Source: an uncultured Desulfovibrio sp.
GTDB taxonomy: Bacteria; Desulfobacterota; Desulfovibrionia; Desulfovibrionales; Desulfovibrionaceae
Assembly (NCBI GenBank): GCA_913060505.1
Contig: CAJXRQ010000002.1
Coordinates: forward strand, 62,001-126,000
Reading direction: 5' to 3'
DNA: 64,000 nucleotides
The notes under the pieces are model-generated. The model did no database searches, was not told the DNA's origin, and was given only the letters and a program-made list of their open reading frames with translations. Position numbers and translations under genes: made by a program. Below are positions 43,304-56,045 of this stretch, piece by piece. Position 1 is the first letter of the stretch, and each line of letters starts with the position of its first letter.

Positions 43304-45919
43304 ATGAGAAATTATATATTCCTTCCACTTCTTCTTGTCTTGCTGTTTCCACAAGCAGCTTTCGCGCAGAAGGTCAAGAAAAAGGCCTTGTACCTGAATT
43401 CCTATCATCATGGGTACGTCTGGTCTGACAAAATACGCAAGGGCATTGTTTCTGTACTGGAAAACAGCGAGTTCAGGATTGAATTGCAAACCGAGTATAT
43501 GGATTGCAAGAAATACGTTAATATCAAAGACAAACTTCTGACTCTTTATCGAGACAAGTTCGCTGGTGAAAAATTTGATGTCATTCTTGTTTCGGACAAC
43601 GACGCCTTCAATTTTGTCCGGCAGAACCGGGAGGAGCTTTTTCCGGGCGTCCCCATTGTTTTTTGTGGTGTGAATATGTCCACGAAGAGGCTTGAACCTG
43701 GTATCTCCGGGGTGGAAGAAGTTCCGCCTTTCGTGGATACATTCAACGTGGCCCTTACTCTTCATCCAGGAGTCAATCGTGTCGTGGTTGTCGGAGACGA
43801 ATCTACGGCCGGGCGTTACATCCGAAAGCAGATCGAAGGTATCATGCCCGCTTTCAAGAGACGGCTGGAATTTGAATACTGGACCAAAATGTCGCTGGGG
43901 GAGATGCTGACCCGGGTTCGGCAATTGCCGGACGACACTATTTTGTTCTTCATGCCCATGTATCAGGAAGTGGATGGCCGTTTCTATACAGCTGAAGAAG
44001 TCATGGAGGAAATATACAAGTACAGTACTGTTCCTTTGTACAGCGCATGGCGTTTTTTACTTGGACATGGCAGTGTAGGCGGCAAGCTTCTTTCCGGCGA
44101 AAATCAGGGGGCTCAGGCCGCACAAATGGCACTCAAGGTCTTGCGCGGCACGCCTGTTTCGTCCATTCCTGTGGTCAATACCTCCGCAGGCGAGTACTGG
44201 TTTGACTGGAAGGTGATGCAGCGGCTTCACATCTCGGAAGATTTGTTGCCTTCTGGCAGTCATCTTATCAATACTCCCAAGGCGTTCTACGAGCTCCCCA
44301 AAGAACTTTTCTGGACCATTATCTGCAGTCTTGGTGTGTTGCTGGTTGTCATGATTTTTCTTATTTCCAATATTAACGAACGGAAGCTGGTCGAAAAAAA
44401 GATCATGGACCAGCTTTCATTTTTGGAAATTCTTATGGATACCATCCCGCAACTAGTTTGCTGGAAGGATGAAAATCAACGCTATCTTGGTGCCAACCGC
44501 TCATTTACTGACTTTTTCGGGTTGGATCGTCCCAGCTCAATTGTTTCCAAAAGTGATTTGGCACTTCTCGATCACACCAGAGAATATGCCGAGTGGGCAA
44601 ATGCCCTGGATCGAGAGGTGTACCGCACAAGAAAATCCGTGACCAAAGCACGGACAAAAGTGCAGGATCGCATGGGAAATACGGTGTGGCTCGAGATTAC
44701 CAAAGTTCCTTTGTTCGACAGGCTTGGTCAGGTTGTGGGAACACTGAGCACTGCTGAAAACATTACCAAGGAACTCAGTTTGGAAAAGCAGCTTTTACAG
44801 TCGCAGAAAATGGAGGCCATTGGTACTCTCGCCGGAGGTATTGCTCATGATTTCAACAATATTCTGACTTCGATCATCAATTCCACGGAGTTGGCAATTG
44901 GGGATGTACCAGTTGATTCCGTAACTCGGAAAGACCTTGCTCGCGTGCTCAAGGCCGCCCAGCGTGGAGGCAATGTGGTCAAGCAGATTCTTGCCTTCAG
45001 CCGTCCTTCGCAGGAAGGTTTCAGGCCCACTGATATGGGCGAATTGTTGTATGAGGTTTTGGGGTTGGTCAAGGCTTCTCTGCCCCGAAATATCGATATC
45101 AGAACCAACATTCGTGCCGGGTTGAATTGCGTCAACGCGGACCCGACACAGCTTCATCAGGTAGTACTTAACCTGTGCACCAACTCTTTTCAGGCCTTGC
45201 GCGGGTCTGGCGGTGTGCTCGAAGTTGAACTTTGTGAGGTTGATCTTGGGTTTGAAGATGCAAGGATGCTCAATTTGCGGCCGGATCGTTATCTGAAATT
45301 GGCCATCAGCGACGATGGCCCCGGTATTTCTCAGGAAATTTTGGATAAGATTTTCGATCCGTTTTTCACGACCAAAGACAAGACGGAAGGAACCGGCCTG
45401 GGGTTGGCCGTTGTTCATGGAATTGTGACAGGGCACAACGGAGCCATCACTGTTTCCAGCACTCCCTGGGCCCGGACCAGCTTTGAGTTGTATTTGCCGA
45501 GCAATGAGGCGTTGGATGAAACCGGTGCAATTCCTTTGCATAAATTGGCTCCGGGTATGGGGCGGATTCTTTTTGTGGAAGATGATGAAGATCAATTGCA
45601 AACCACTCCGCGCATCTTGGAAAGTCTTGGATATGATGTTGTTGCTTCTAGCGATCCTATGGATGCAATCGGTGTGATTGCCCGCGATCCATATGTGTTT
45701 GATCTTGTTATTACCGATTTCGACATGCCGGATACCAATGGCGTGGAATTGGCCTTGAGTCTTCAGGATACTGCCCCCCATCTCCCTGTAATGCTTGTTT
45801 CCGGCAGAGAGGATGCTGCGACAGCCGCTTCGAGATTGAAAAATATAAAGCGTGTTGTTATCAAGCCCTACAACAAAAACATAATTGCCGAGGCTATTGA
45901 TTCCGTACTCGGCTCATGA
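43304..45919 (+). CDS. hybrid sensor histidine kinase with periplasmic binding-protein sensor
   Basis: Starting at ATG 43304 gives 871 residues. A signal peptide ends near FPQAAFA. An ABC-type substrate-binding domain follows (residues about 27-330; LYLNSYHHGY..WSDKIRKG), one transmembrane helix near 336-357, a PAS domain near 370-495, a HisKA with H-box GGIAHDFNNIL near 510, HATPase (SDDGPGISQEILDKIFDPFFTTK, GTGLGLAVVHGI), and a receiver domain from about 752 with phosphoacceptor ITDFDMPD. It lies next to the sigma-54 regulator and upstream of the lactate operon. The sensor domain therefore probably binds an organic acid. The next gene starts 13 bp after its stop. Confidence 0.9.
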   Translation: MRNYIFLPLLLVLLFPQAAFAQKVKKKALYLNSYHHGYVWSDKIRKGIVSVLENSEFRIELQTEYMDCKKYVNIKDKLLTLYRDKFAGEKFDVILVSDNDAFNFVRQNREELFPGVPIVFCGVNMSTKRLEPGISGVEEVPPFVDTFNVALTLHPGVNRVVVVGDESTAGRYIRKQIEGIMPAFKRRLEFEYWTKMSLGEMLTRVRQLPDDTILFFMPMYQEVDGRFYTAEEVMEEIYKYSTVPLYSAWRFLLGHGSVGGKLLSGENQGAQAAQMALKVLRGTPVSSIPVVNTSAGEYWFDWKVMQRLHISEDLLPSGSHLINTPKAFYELPKELFWTIICSLGVLLVVMIFLISNINERKLVEKKIMDQLSFLEILMDTIPQLVCWKDENQRYLGANRSFTDFFGLDRPSSIVSKSDLALLDHTREYAEWANALDREVYRTRKSVTKARTKVQDRMGNTVWLEITKVPLFDRLGQVVGTLSTAENITKELSLEKQLLQSQKMEAIGTLAGGIAHDFNNILTSIINSTELAIGDVPVDSVTRKDLARVLKAAQRGGNVVKQILAFSRPSQEGFRPTDMGELLYEVLGLVKASLPRNIDIRTNIRAGLNCVNADPTQLHQVVLNLCTNSFQALRGSGGVLEVELCEVDLGFEDARMLNLRPDRYLKLAISDDGPGISQEILDKIFDPFFTTKDKTEGTGLGLAVVHGIVTGHNGAITVSSTPWARTSFELYLPSNEALDETGAIPLHKLAPGMGRILFVEDDEDQLQTTPRILESLGYDVVASSDPMDAIGVIARDPYVFDLVITDFDMPDTNGVELALSLQDTAPHLPVMLVSGREDAATAASRLKNIKRVVIKPYNKNIIAEAIDSVLGS

Positions 45920-45932
45920 CGGGGTGATACCA

Positions 45933-47375
45933 GTGTCCAAGGTCCTGATTATAGATGATGACCACGAAGTGTGTGAGACCATTGAAAGTTTGGTAACCCG
46001 GCTCTCTCATGAGGCTATCTCCGCACATACCCTGACTGATGGACTGGACCGCCTGGAGGACGGGGAAGTGGACGTCGTTTTTTTGGACGTGCGTCTTCCG
46101 GATGGGAGCGGCATGGATATTTTGCCTCATATTGCCGCCCATGCGGATGCCCCGGAAGTCATTATCCTTACTGGAAAAGGAGATCCGGACGGGGCTGAGT
46201 TGGCTATTCAGCAAGGCGTCTGGGACTATTTGCTCAAGCCTTCATCGGTGCGGGAAATAACGCTGACTCTGGGGCGTGCTCTCAAATATCATGATCAAAA
46301 ACTGGGCCATGCTGCACAGCAGAAATTGAATCTTAGCGGGTTGGTTGGGGAAGGAGCTACCTTTAAGGCCTTACTGCGCCTCACCGCGCAGGCTGCCGGT
46401 TCCGATTCTTCCGTGCTTATAACCGGGGAGACCGGGACAGGAAAAGAGCTTATGGCCCGCACTGTCCACCAGAACAGCTCGCGGACGCAGGAAAACTTTG
46501 TTGTGGTGGATTGTGCTTCGCTAACGGAAAGCTTGGTGGAATCGACACTTTTCGGTCACAAAAAGGGAGCGTTTACTGGAGCGCAGAGTGATCGCACCGG
46601 CCTGATCCGTATGGCGGACGGCGGGACATTGTTCCTCGATGAAGTCGGGGAAATGTCGATGTCGCTTCAGAAGGCTTTTTTGCGTGTTTTGCAGGAGCGC
46701 ACGTTTCGTCCTGTAGGCGATACCCGTGAACAGACAAGTAACTTCAGATTGTTATCGGCAACCAACAAAGATCTTGATGTGCTTGTGGAGAAAGGGGAGT
46801 TTCGCAGTGACTTGTTGTTTCGGCTCAAGACGTTTTCCATGCACTTGCCGCCGTTGCGCAGGCGGTTGGATGACTTGCGTGCACTGACTCTGTTTCAAGT
46901 GGATAAGCTGTGCAAGCGGTACGGAATCCCGGAAAAAGGATTTGGTTCGGACTTTTTTCTAACTCTTGAGAGCTATGATTGGCCGGGCAATATTCGTGAA
47001 CTTTTCAATATTCTGGAAAGGGCTGTCGTTAGTGCTGGCGAGGAAAAAACTTTATATTCCATGCATTTGCCGCGAGAGTTGCGGATCAAGGTTGCACGGA
47101 AGCAGGTACGAAAATTCACAGGCTCGGACGTAGATTCCGTTAAACCTGAAGAGGCTGTTTCCGAGGGTGTCCGAAAAATTGGACAAGATCTTTTCAGTGA
47201 GATTTTCGAGCAACCGCTCCCCGCTTTACGTGAATTCAAATCCATGGCGGAGAAGGTGTACTTGAGCGAACTGATTCGGCGGTGTCAGGGGGATTCGGCT
47301 CAAGTCTTGAAAATATCAGGTTTGTCCCGTTCTCATTTCTATGCTCTACTGAAAAAGTATAGTATTACCATGTAG
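45933..47375 (+). CDS. lurR: sigma-54-dependent response regulator, probable LurR-type regulator of lactate oxidation
   Basis: I choose GTG 45933; GTG 45924 is possible. It has 480 residues. The receiver domain has IDDD and phosphoacceptor Asp52 in VFLDVRLPDGSG. The AAA+ domain has Walker A GETGTGKE near residue 165, the sigma-54 contact loop GAFTGA near 212 and RPVGDT. A Fis-type HTH closes the chain (SAQVLKISGLSRSHFYALLKKY). It should bind enhancer sites and activate sigma-54 promoters. The adjacent -24/-12 element before por supports this. In D. vulgaris the regulator beside this block is named LurR, as I recall. A terminator follows at 47404. Confidence 0.88.
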   Translation: MSKVLIIDDDHEVCETIESLVTRLSHEAISAHTLTDGLDRLEDGEVDVVFLDVRLPDGSGMDILPHIAAHADAPEVIILTGKGDPDGAELAIQQGVWDYLLKPSSVREITLTLGRALKYHDQKLGHAAQQKLNLSGLVGEGATFKALLRLTAQAAGSDSSVLITGETGTGKELMARTVHQNSSRTQENFVVVDCASLTESLVESTLFGHKKGAFTGAQSDRTGLIRMADGGTLFLDEVGEMSMSLQKAFLRVLQERTFRPVGDTREQTSNFRLLSATNKDLDVLVEKGEFRSDLLFRLKTFSMHLPPLRRRLDDLRALTLFQVDKLCKRYGIPEKGFGSDFFLTLESYDWPGNIRELFNILERAVVSAGEEKTLYSMHLPRELRIKVARKQVRKFTGSDVDSVKPEEAVSEGVRKIGQDLFSEIFEQPLPALREFKSMAEKVYLSELIRRCQGDSAQVLKISGLSRSHFYALLKKYSITM

Positions 47376-47403
47376 CAAAAGATCTCACTTTGCTCTTCTG
47401 TGA

Positions 47404-47436
47404 GGCCGTCTTCTTTTTGAAGGCGGTCTTATTTTA
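47404..47436 (+). terminator. terminator after the sigma-54 regulator
   Basis: GGCCGTCTTC/GAAGGCGGTC pairs over 10 bp with two G-U wobbles; a five-T loop and a TTATTTTA tail follow. Confidence 0.75.
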
Positions 47437-47455
47437 TGGATATGATTGGATTAGA

Positions 47456-47472
47456 GTCCAATTTTTCAGACA
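47456..47472 (+). promoter_or_regulatory. candidate enhancer site 1 (upstream of por)
   Basis: GTCCAATTTTTCAGACA is a 17-bp site matching 16 of 17 positions of the reverse complement of the sequence at 47567. It centres about 207 bp upstream of the -24 element. An enhancer for the neighbouring sigma-54 activator is inferred from arrangement. Confidence 0.5.
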
Positions 47473-47566
47473 TGTAAATATATCCTTTTATAGCAGTGAG
47501 TTAAGTGGCATTGATGGTGGATGCGCCGAATAGGTTGTTTTTTTGAGAATAATGGCCGGCTGTCAT

Positions 47567-47583
47567 TGTCTGAAAAAATGGAC
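47567..47583 (-). promoter_or_regulatory. candidate enhancer site 2 (upstream of por)
   Basis: TGTCTGAAAAAATGGAC is the inverted copy of site 1, with a centre-to-centre distance of 111 bp, and lies about 96 bp upstream of the -24 element. Both spacings suit activation by looping. Confidence 0.5.
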
Positions 47584-47610
47584 ATATAGTAATATGCTAA
47601 ATGTTATTAA

Positions 47611-51321
<3,711 letters not shown>

Positions 51322-51330
51322 AGTCCGAAT

Positions 51331-51356
51331 CCGCCGGGTGCATCAGCACCCGGCGG
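51331..51356 (+). other. 11-bp hairpin without T-run after por
   Basis: CCGCCGGGTGC-ATCA-GCACCCGGCGG is perfect and very stable but has no U-tract. A transcription stop is therefore unlikely. An mRNA-stabilising or processing role between por and the permease is inferred. Confidence 0.55.
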
Positions 51357-51510
51357 TACGGAGTCTGCCCTTTGGGACAGGCTGTATATAGTTTATTCAT
51401 GCTGCCGCAATAGGGTCGGGGAAAGTGCGGTTTGCCCTGGCCCCTGCTGCTCCATGAAGTTCTGGCAGAGGATGACGTAGTTTCAATCTATTTTTGAGGA
51501 GGAGTTTGGA

Positions 51511-53220
51511 ATGTCCATTGAAGTGCTCGCTTTGGTTGCACTGCTGCCAATTCTGGTGGCGTTGATACTTATGGTAGGGATGCGCTGGCCTGCCACCAAG
51601 GCCATGCCTTTGGCGTGGCTGACGGCTGCTGCTGGCGCTGTTGCCGTTTGGGGGCTTCCCGCCTCGTATGTGGCCGCTTTGACCCTGCAGGGATTTGTCA
51701 CCGCCATAGGCATCCTGATTATTGTTTTCGGTGCGATTTTGATTCTCCGCACACTGCAGCATTCCGGCGGTATGGAAACCATACAGTACGGTATGCAGAA
51801 CATTTCGGCTGACCGCCGTATCCAGGCCATCATCATCGGTTACATGTTTGCCGCGTTCGTGGAAGGCGCAGCAGGCTTTGGTACCCCGGCAGCCCTGGCA
51901 GCACCCATTTTGCTGTCGCTCGGCTTCCCCCCGTTGGCTGCAGCCATCATCTGTTTGGTGTTCAACTCTTTCCCGGTCACCTTTGGTGCTGTGGGAACCC
52001 CGGTTATTCTTGGACTCAAGTTCCTTGCTCCGGCTGTCAACGACGCCGTTAGTTCCGGTGCTGCTGTGAACTTCAGCAACATGGGCGACTTCAACGCCTT
52101 GATCGGACAGTGGGCTACAGTCATGAACCTGATTATGATTTTTGTTCTGCCCATTTTCATGCTTGGCTTCGTAACTCGCTACTTCGGTCAAGAACGGAGC
52201 TGGAAGCCCGGTCTGGCTGCATGGAAATTCTGCGTTTTCTCCGCCGTGGCCTTCACCATTCCCTACATGGTCTTTGCCTGGTTTGTTGGTCCTGAATTCC
52301 CGTCCCTGATCGGTGGACTGGTTGGTTTGGGTATCATCATCGCCGGTGCCAAGGCCGGTTTCTGCGTTCCTAAGAAGGTCTGGGACTTTGGTCCGTCCAA
52401 TACTTGGGATCCTGAATGGACTGGTTCCGTTTCCACTGACGGTTCTTCCGAGTTCAAGGCGCACATGAGCCAGTTCAAGGCTTGGTTGCCGTACATTCTT
52501 ATCGGCCTGATTCTGGTCGTTACCCGTATCCCCGAACTGGGCCTCAAGGGAATGCTTGCTTCCCAGGCCATCAAGTTCAGCCATATTCTTGGTTTTGAGA
52601 GCGTTAACGCATCTATCCAGTACCTCTATCTGCCCGGCACCATCCCGTTCATGCTGGTTGCCATTTTGACCATTGCCATTCACGGCATGCCCGGTTCCAA
52701 GGTCAAGGCTGCCTGGGGACAAGCTATTGCGACGATGAAGAACCCCACCATTGCACTGTTTGCTGCAGTTGCTCTGGTCTCCATCTTCCGCGGTTCCGGT
52801 ATCGTTGACGCTGCATTGAACCCTCACAACTATCCGTCCATGCCCTTGGCCATGGCCAAGGCTGTCGCTGCCATTACCGGCAACGCCTGGCCCATGTTTG
52901 CTTCGTTTGTGGGTGGTCTTGGCGCATTTATCACCGGCTCCAACACGGTCTCCGACCTGTTGTTCGCCGAGTTTCAGTGGGGCGTTGCCTCGCAGCTTGA
53001 ACTGCCCCGCCAGATCATCGTGGCCGCACAGGCCGTTGGTGGCGGCATGGGTAACATGGTCTGCATCCACAACATCGTTGCCGCATGCGCGGTTGTGGGG
53101 CTTTCCGGCATGGAAGGGCAGATTCTGAAGCGCACCGTATGGCCTTTCCTGCTGTACGGTTTGGTTGTCGGCGTTGTCGCCAGCCTTCTGAGCTTCGTGT
53201 TTGTGCCGCATCTGTTCTAA
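51511..53220 (+). CDS. lctP: L-lactate permease (LctP/LldP family)
   Basis: This 569-residue membrane protein has 12-14 hydrophobic segments. Family motifs such as [36 protein letters not shown] and [21 protein letters not shown] are present. It imports lactate (and glycolate) with protons. AGGAGG precedes the ATG. It sits between por and the D-lactate dehydrogenase. The lactate isomer preference cannot be read from the sequence. Confidence 0.95.
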   Translation: MSIEVLALVALLPILVALILMVGMRWPATKAMPLAWLTAAAGAVAVWGLPASYVAALTLQGFVTAIGILIIVFGAILILRTLQHSGGMETIQYGMQNISADRRIQAIIIGYMFAAFVEGAAGFGTPAALAAPILLSLGFPPLAAAIICLVFNSFPVTFGAVGTPVILGLKFLAPAVNDAVSSGAAVNFSNMGDFNALIGQWATVMNLIMIFVLPIFMLGFVTRYFGQERSWKPGLAAWKFCVFSAVAFTIPYMVFAWFVGPEFPSLIGGLVGLGIIIAGAKAGFCVPKKVWDFGPSNTWDPEWTGSVSTDGSSEFKAHMSQFKAWLPYILIGLILVVTRIPELGLKGMLASQAIKFSHILGFESVNASIQYLYLPGTIPFMLVAILTIAIHGMPGSKVKAAWGQAIATMKNPTIALFAAVALVSIFRGSGIVDAALNPHNYPSMPLAMAKAVAAITGNAWPMFASFVGGLGAFITGSNTVSDLLFAEFQWGVASQLELPRQIIVAAQAVGGGMGNMVCIHNIVAACAVVGLSGMEGQILKRTVWPFLLYGLVVGVVASLLSFVFVPHLF

Positions 53221-53228
53221 ATATTAAA

Positions 53229-53254
53229 GAGGGGGAGCGGTTTTGCTCCCCCTC
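53229..53254 (+). other. 10-bp hairpin without T-run after the permease
   Basis: GAGGGGGAGC/GCTCCCCCTC with a 6-nt loop, followed by CTTAG rather than T's. Confidence 0.5.
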
Positions 53255-53326
53255 CTTAGATAAAAATGATTATGTCTAATGATCATTAAGCGGTCTTTGC
53301 CGCCAACAAATTTTGAGGAGTTAGTT

Positions 53327-54706
53327 ATGTGTAAAGACACCATTGTCAAAGAATTTGAGGCTATTGTCGGCGCTGAAAATGTCATGACTAGTGAAACCGA
53401 CCGTCATACTTACTCATATGATGCTGCCGTGTTGGATTCCGTTATGCCTGCTTTGGTTGTTCGTCCTACGAACAGCGAAATGTTGGGCAAAGCGGTCAAG
53501 CTCTGTAATGACAACGGCATTCACCTGACCGTGCGTGGCGCGGGAACCAATCTTTCCGGAGGAACGATTCCACACCCCGGTGGAGTTGTTGTTTTGACCA
53601 ATGGCCTGAGTAAAATTTTGGAAATCAACGAACAGGACATGTACGCCGTGGTCGAACCCGGTGTGGTCACAGCCAAGTTTGCTGCCGAAGTAGCTTCAAA
53701 AGGTCTTTTCTATCCGCCCGATCCCGGTAGTCAGACTGTTTCCACGCTCGGCGGCAACGTAGCCGAAAACGCTGGCGGCCTGCGGGGACTCAAGTATGGA
53801 GTGACCAAGGATTACGTCATGGGCGTCGATTTCTGGGACGTTGACGGCAACTTGATCAAGACCGGTTCGCGCACCGTCAAATGTGTCACCGGGTACAATC
53901 TGGCTGGCCTGATGGTCGCTTCGGAAGGTACGCTGGGCGTATTTGACAAATTGATCCTCAAGCTGGTTCCTCCCGTGCAAGCCGCCAAGTCCATGATGGC
54001 TGTATTCCCGTCCATGAAAGCCGCCTCGGAAACTGTAGCAGCCATTATCGCCAACAAGATCGTTCCGGCGACTCTGGAGATCATGGACAATTTCACAATT
54101 AGAACTGTTGAGAATTTCCGCAAGGCAGGGCTTCCTGTCGATGCTGCCGCAATGCTGCTTATCGAAGTGGACGGCCATCCTGCGCAAGTGGAAGAGGAAG
54201 CTGCCAAGGTCGAGGAAATCTGTAAGCAGAACTCTGCATCCGAGATCAAAGTTGCTAACGACGCGGCCGAGCGTAACGCTGTATGGCAGGCCCGCCGTGA
54301 TGCTTTGCCTGCACTGGCCAACCTCAAGCCCACTTGCGTGTTGGAAGATGCTACTGTGCCTCGTTCCCAGATTCCTGCCATGATTGCCGCTTTGGATGAA
54401 GTCAGCAGCAAATACGACCTGACAATCGGAACCTTCGGTCATGCCGGCGACGGCAACCTGCATCCCACCATCCTTACGGACAAGCGTAATGAGAAGGAAT
54501 GGGAGCGTGTTGAAGAAGCCATCGACATGATTTTTGACCGCGCTTTGGCTCTTGGCGGTACGCTTTCCGGCGAGCATGGAATAGGCCTTGCCAAATCCAA
54601 GTTTCTGGAGACGGAAACCAGCCCCGGTACCCTCGCATATTCCCGCCGAATGAAGTCCGTGCTCGATCCCAAGGGCATCCTCAATCCTGGCAAAATCATA
54701 GGATAG
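53327..54706 (+). CDS. FAD-linked D-lactate dehydrogenase (GlcD-like)
   Basis: Starting at ATG 53327 behind GAGGAG gives 459 residues. The FAD-binding PCMH domain covers the first half (VRGAGTNLSGGTIPHPGGVVV, PPDPGSQTVSTLGGNVAENAGG). The C-terminal FAD-oxidase domain ends in FGHAGDGNLHPT and GEHGIGLAKSKF. With the downstream Fe-S subunit it oxidises D-lactate (or glycolate) to pyruvate (or glyoxylate) at the membrane. Its place beside a lactate permease favours lactate. The next gene starts 11 bp downstream. Confidence 0.92.
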   Translation: MCKDTIVKEFEAIVGAENVMTSETDRHTYSYDAAVLDSVMPALVVRPTNSEMLGKAVKLCNDNGIHLTVRGAGTNLSGGTIPHPGGVVVLTNGLSKILEINEQDMYAVVEPGVVTAKFAAEVASKGLFYPPDPGSQTVSTLGGNVAENAGGLRGLKYGVTKDYVMGVDFWDVDGNLIKTGSRTVKCVTGYNLAGLMVASEGTLGVFDKLILKLVPPVQAAKSMMAVFPSMKAASETVAAIIANKIVPATLEIMDNFTIRTVENFRKAGLPVDAAAMLLIEVDGHPAQVEEEAAKVEEICKQNSASEIKVANDAAERNAVWQARRDALPALANLKPTCVLEDATVPRSQIPAMIAALDEVSSKYDLTIGTFGHAGDGNLHPTILTDKRNEKEWERVEEAIDMIFDRALALGGTLSGEHGIGLAKSKFLETETSPGTLAYSRRMKSVLDPKGILNPGKIIG

Positions 54707-54717
54707 GGGGGATAATC

Positions 54718-56004
54718 ATGGCTGATATCCATACGTTAGCGTCAATGCTCAAGGAGCTGGACGATCAGTTGGTCGGTTGCATGCGTTGCGGCATGTGCCA
54801 AGCTGTCTGTCCGCTTTTCGCCCAAACCGGCAAGGAATCCGATGTGACTCGTGGCAAGCTTGCCCTGTTGGACGGCCTTGCCTCAGAGATGCTCAAGGAT
54901 CCGGAAGGCGTAAACGAGAAGCTCAATCGCTGCCTGTTATGCGGCACTTGCCAGGCCAACTGTCCGAGCGGCGTGAAGGTGCTGGACATCTTTATCAAGG
55001 CTCGTGCGATCATGACCGGCTATTTCGGGCTTTCGCCTGTCAAAAAGGCCATTTTCCGCGGCATGCTTGTAAATCCCAAGCTTTTCAACCATCTTTTGTC
55101 CTTTGGATCCAAATTTCAGGGGGTGTTCACCAAGAAAGTGGACGGCATGCTGGGAGCGTCATGTGCCCGTTTTCAGGCTCCCGTCATTGGCGATCGCCAC
55201 TTTAAGTCGTTGGCCGACAAGCCGCTGCATAAGATTGTTCCGGAACTGGATACGGCTCCTGGAGCCAGCGGCAAAAAGGTTGCCATATTCGTGGGATGCG
55301 TTATCGACAAGATTTATCCCAACGTTGGGCAGGCCACTCTTAAGGCTCTGGAGCATCACGGTGTGGGTGTGTTTATGCCTGCCGGACAGGCCTGTTGTGG
55401 TATTCCTACCATTTCCAGCGGCGATACGAATACATTTGATAAGCTGATCGAAGAAAACCTAGCCCTTTTCGAAAAGGGAGAATTCGATTATCTGATTACC
55501 TCGTGCGCGACTTGCACTTCCACTATCAAGGAACTCTGGCCGAACATGTACCAGGGGAGTTCTGCCAATCGCATGAAGCTTCGTGATTTGGCCTCCCGGA
55601 CCATGGACGTGAGTCAATTCCTTGTGGATGTCCTGGGTGTTGAACCCTGCAAGGTTGCTGGCAACGAGACCGTGACCTATCACGATCCCTGCCATCTCAA
55701 GAACTCTCTGGGAGTTACCGCACAGCCCAGAACCATACTTAAGGCAAGCTCCGGCTGCGAATTCAAGGAAATGGCGGAAGCGGGTACATGCTGCGGCAGT
55801 GGCGGCAGCTTTAACATAGCCCACTATGAGCTATCCAAAAAAATCGGCAATCGGAAGGCTGACAACATCATTGACTCCGGTGCAACCACCGTGGCCACGA
55901 GTTGTCCTGCCTGCATGATGCAGATCACGGATATGCTTTCGCATAAAAAAGCCGGGGTTCAAGTAAAACATGTCATGGAACTATATGCTGAAGGCCTCCG
56001 CTAG
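54718..56004 (+). CDS. (Fe-S)-binding subunit of D-lactate dehydrogenase (GlcF-like)
   Basis: This 428-residue protein has two 4Fe-4S motifs at the N-terminus (CMRCGMCQAVC and CLLCGTCQANC) and two CCG domains: QACCGIPTISSGDT, HDPCHLKNSLGVTAQ, TCCGSGGSFN and TSCPACMMQI. CCG domains are typical of GlcF/HdrD/LutA-like electron-transfer subunits. It should pass electrons from the FAD subunit to the menaquinone pool or a heterodisulfide-like system. It is coupled to the FAD subunit. Confidence 0.92.
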   Translation: MADIHTLASMLKELDDQLVGCMRCGMCQAVCPLFAQTGKESDVTRGKLALLDGLASEMLKDPEGVNEKLNRCLLCGTCQANCPSGVKVLDIFIKARAIMTGYFGLSPVKKAIFRGMLVNPKLFNHLLSFGSKFQGVFTKKVDGMLGASCARFQAPVIGDRHFKSLADKPLHKIVPELDTAPGASGKKVAIFVGCVIDKIYPNVGQATLKALEHHGVGVFMPAGQACCGIPTISSGDTNTFDKLIEENLALFEKGEFDYLITSCATCTSTIKELWPNMYQGSSANRMKLRDLASRTMDVSQFLVDVLGVEPCKVAGNETVTYHDPCHLKNSLGVTAQPRTILKASSGCEFKEMAEAGTCCGSGGSFNIAHYELSKKIGNRKADNIIDSGATTVATSCPACMMQITDMLSHKKAGVQVKHVMELYAEGLR

Positions 56005-56045
56005 CCTCGGCATTTGCTCCTGACGAACAGTCAACAGGAATGGCA

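Noticed and set aside
51397-53211. 604-codon open frame antisense to the lactate permease
   Set aside because: The product is rich in His, Asn and Gly and has no fold; the permease on the plus strand has clear membrane segments.
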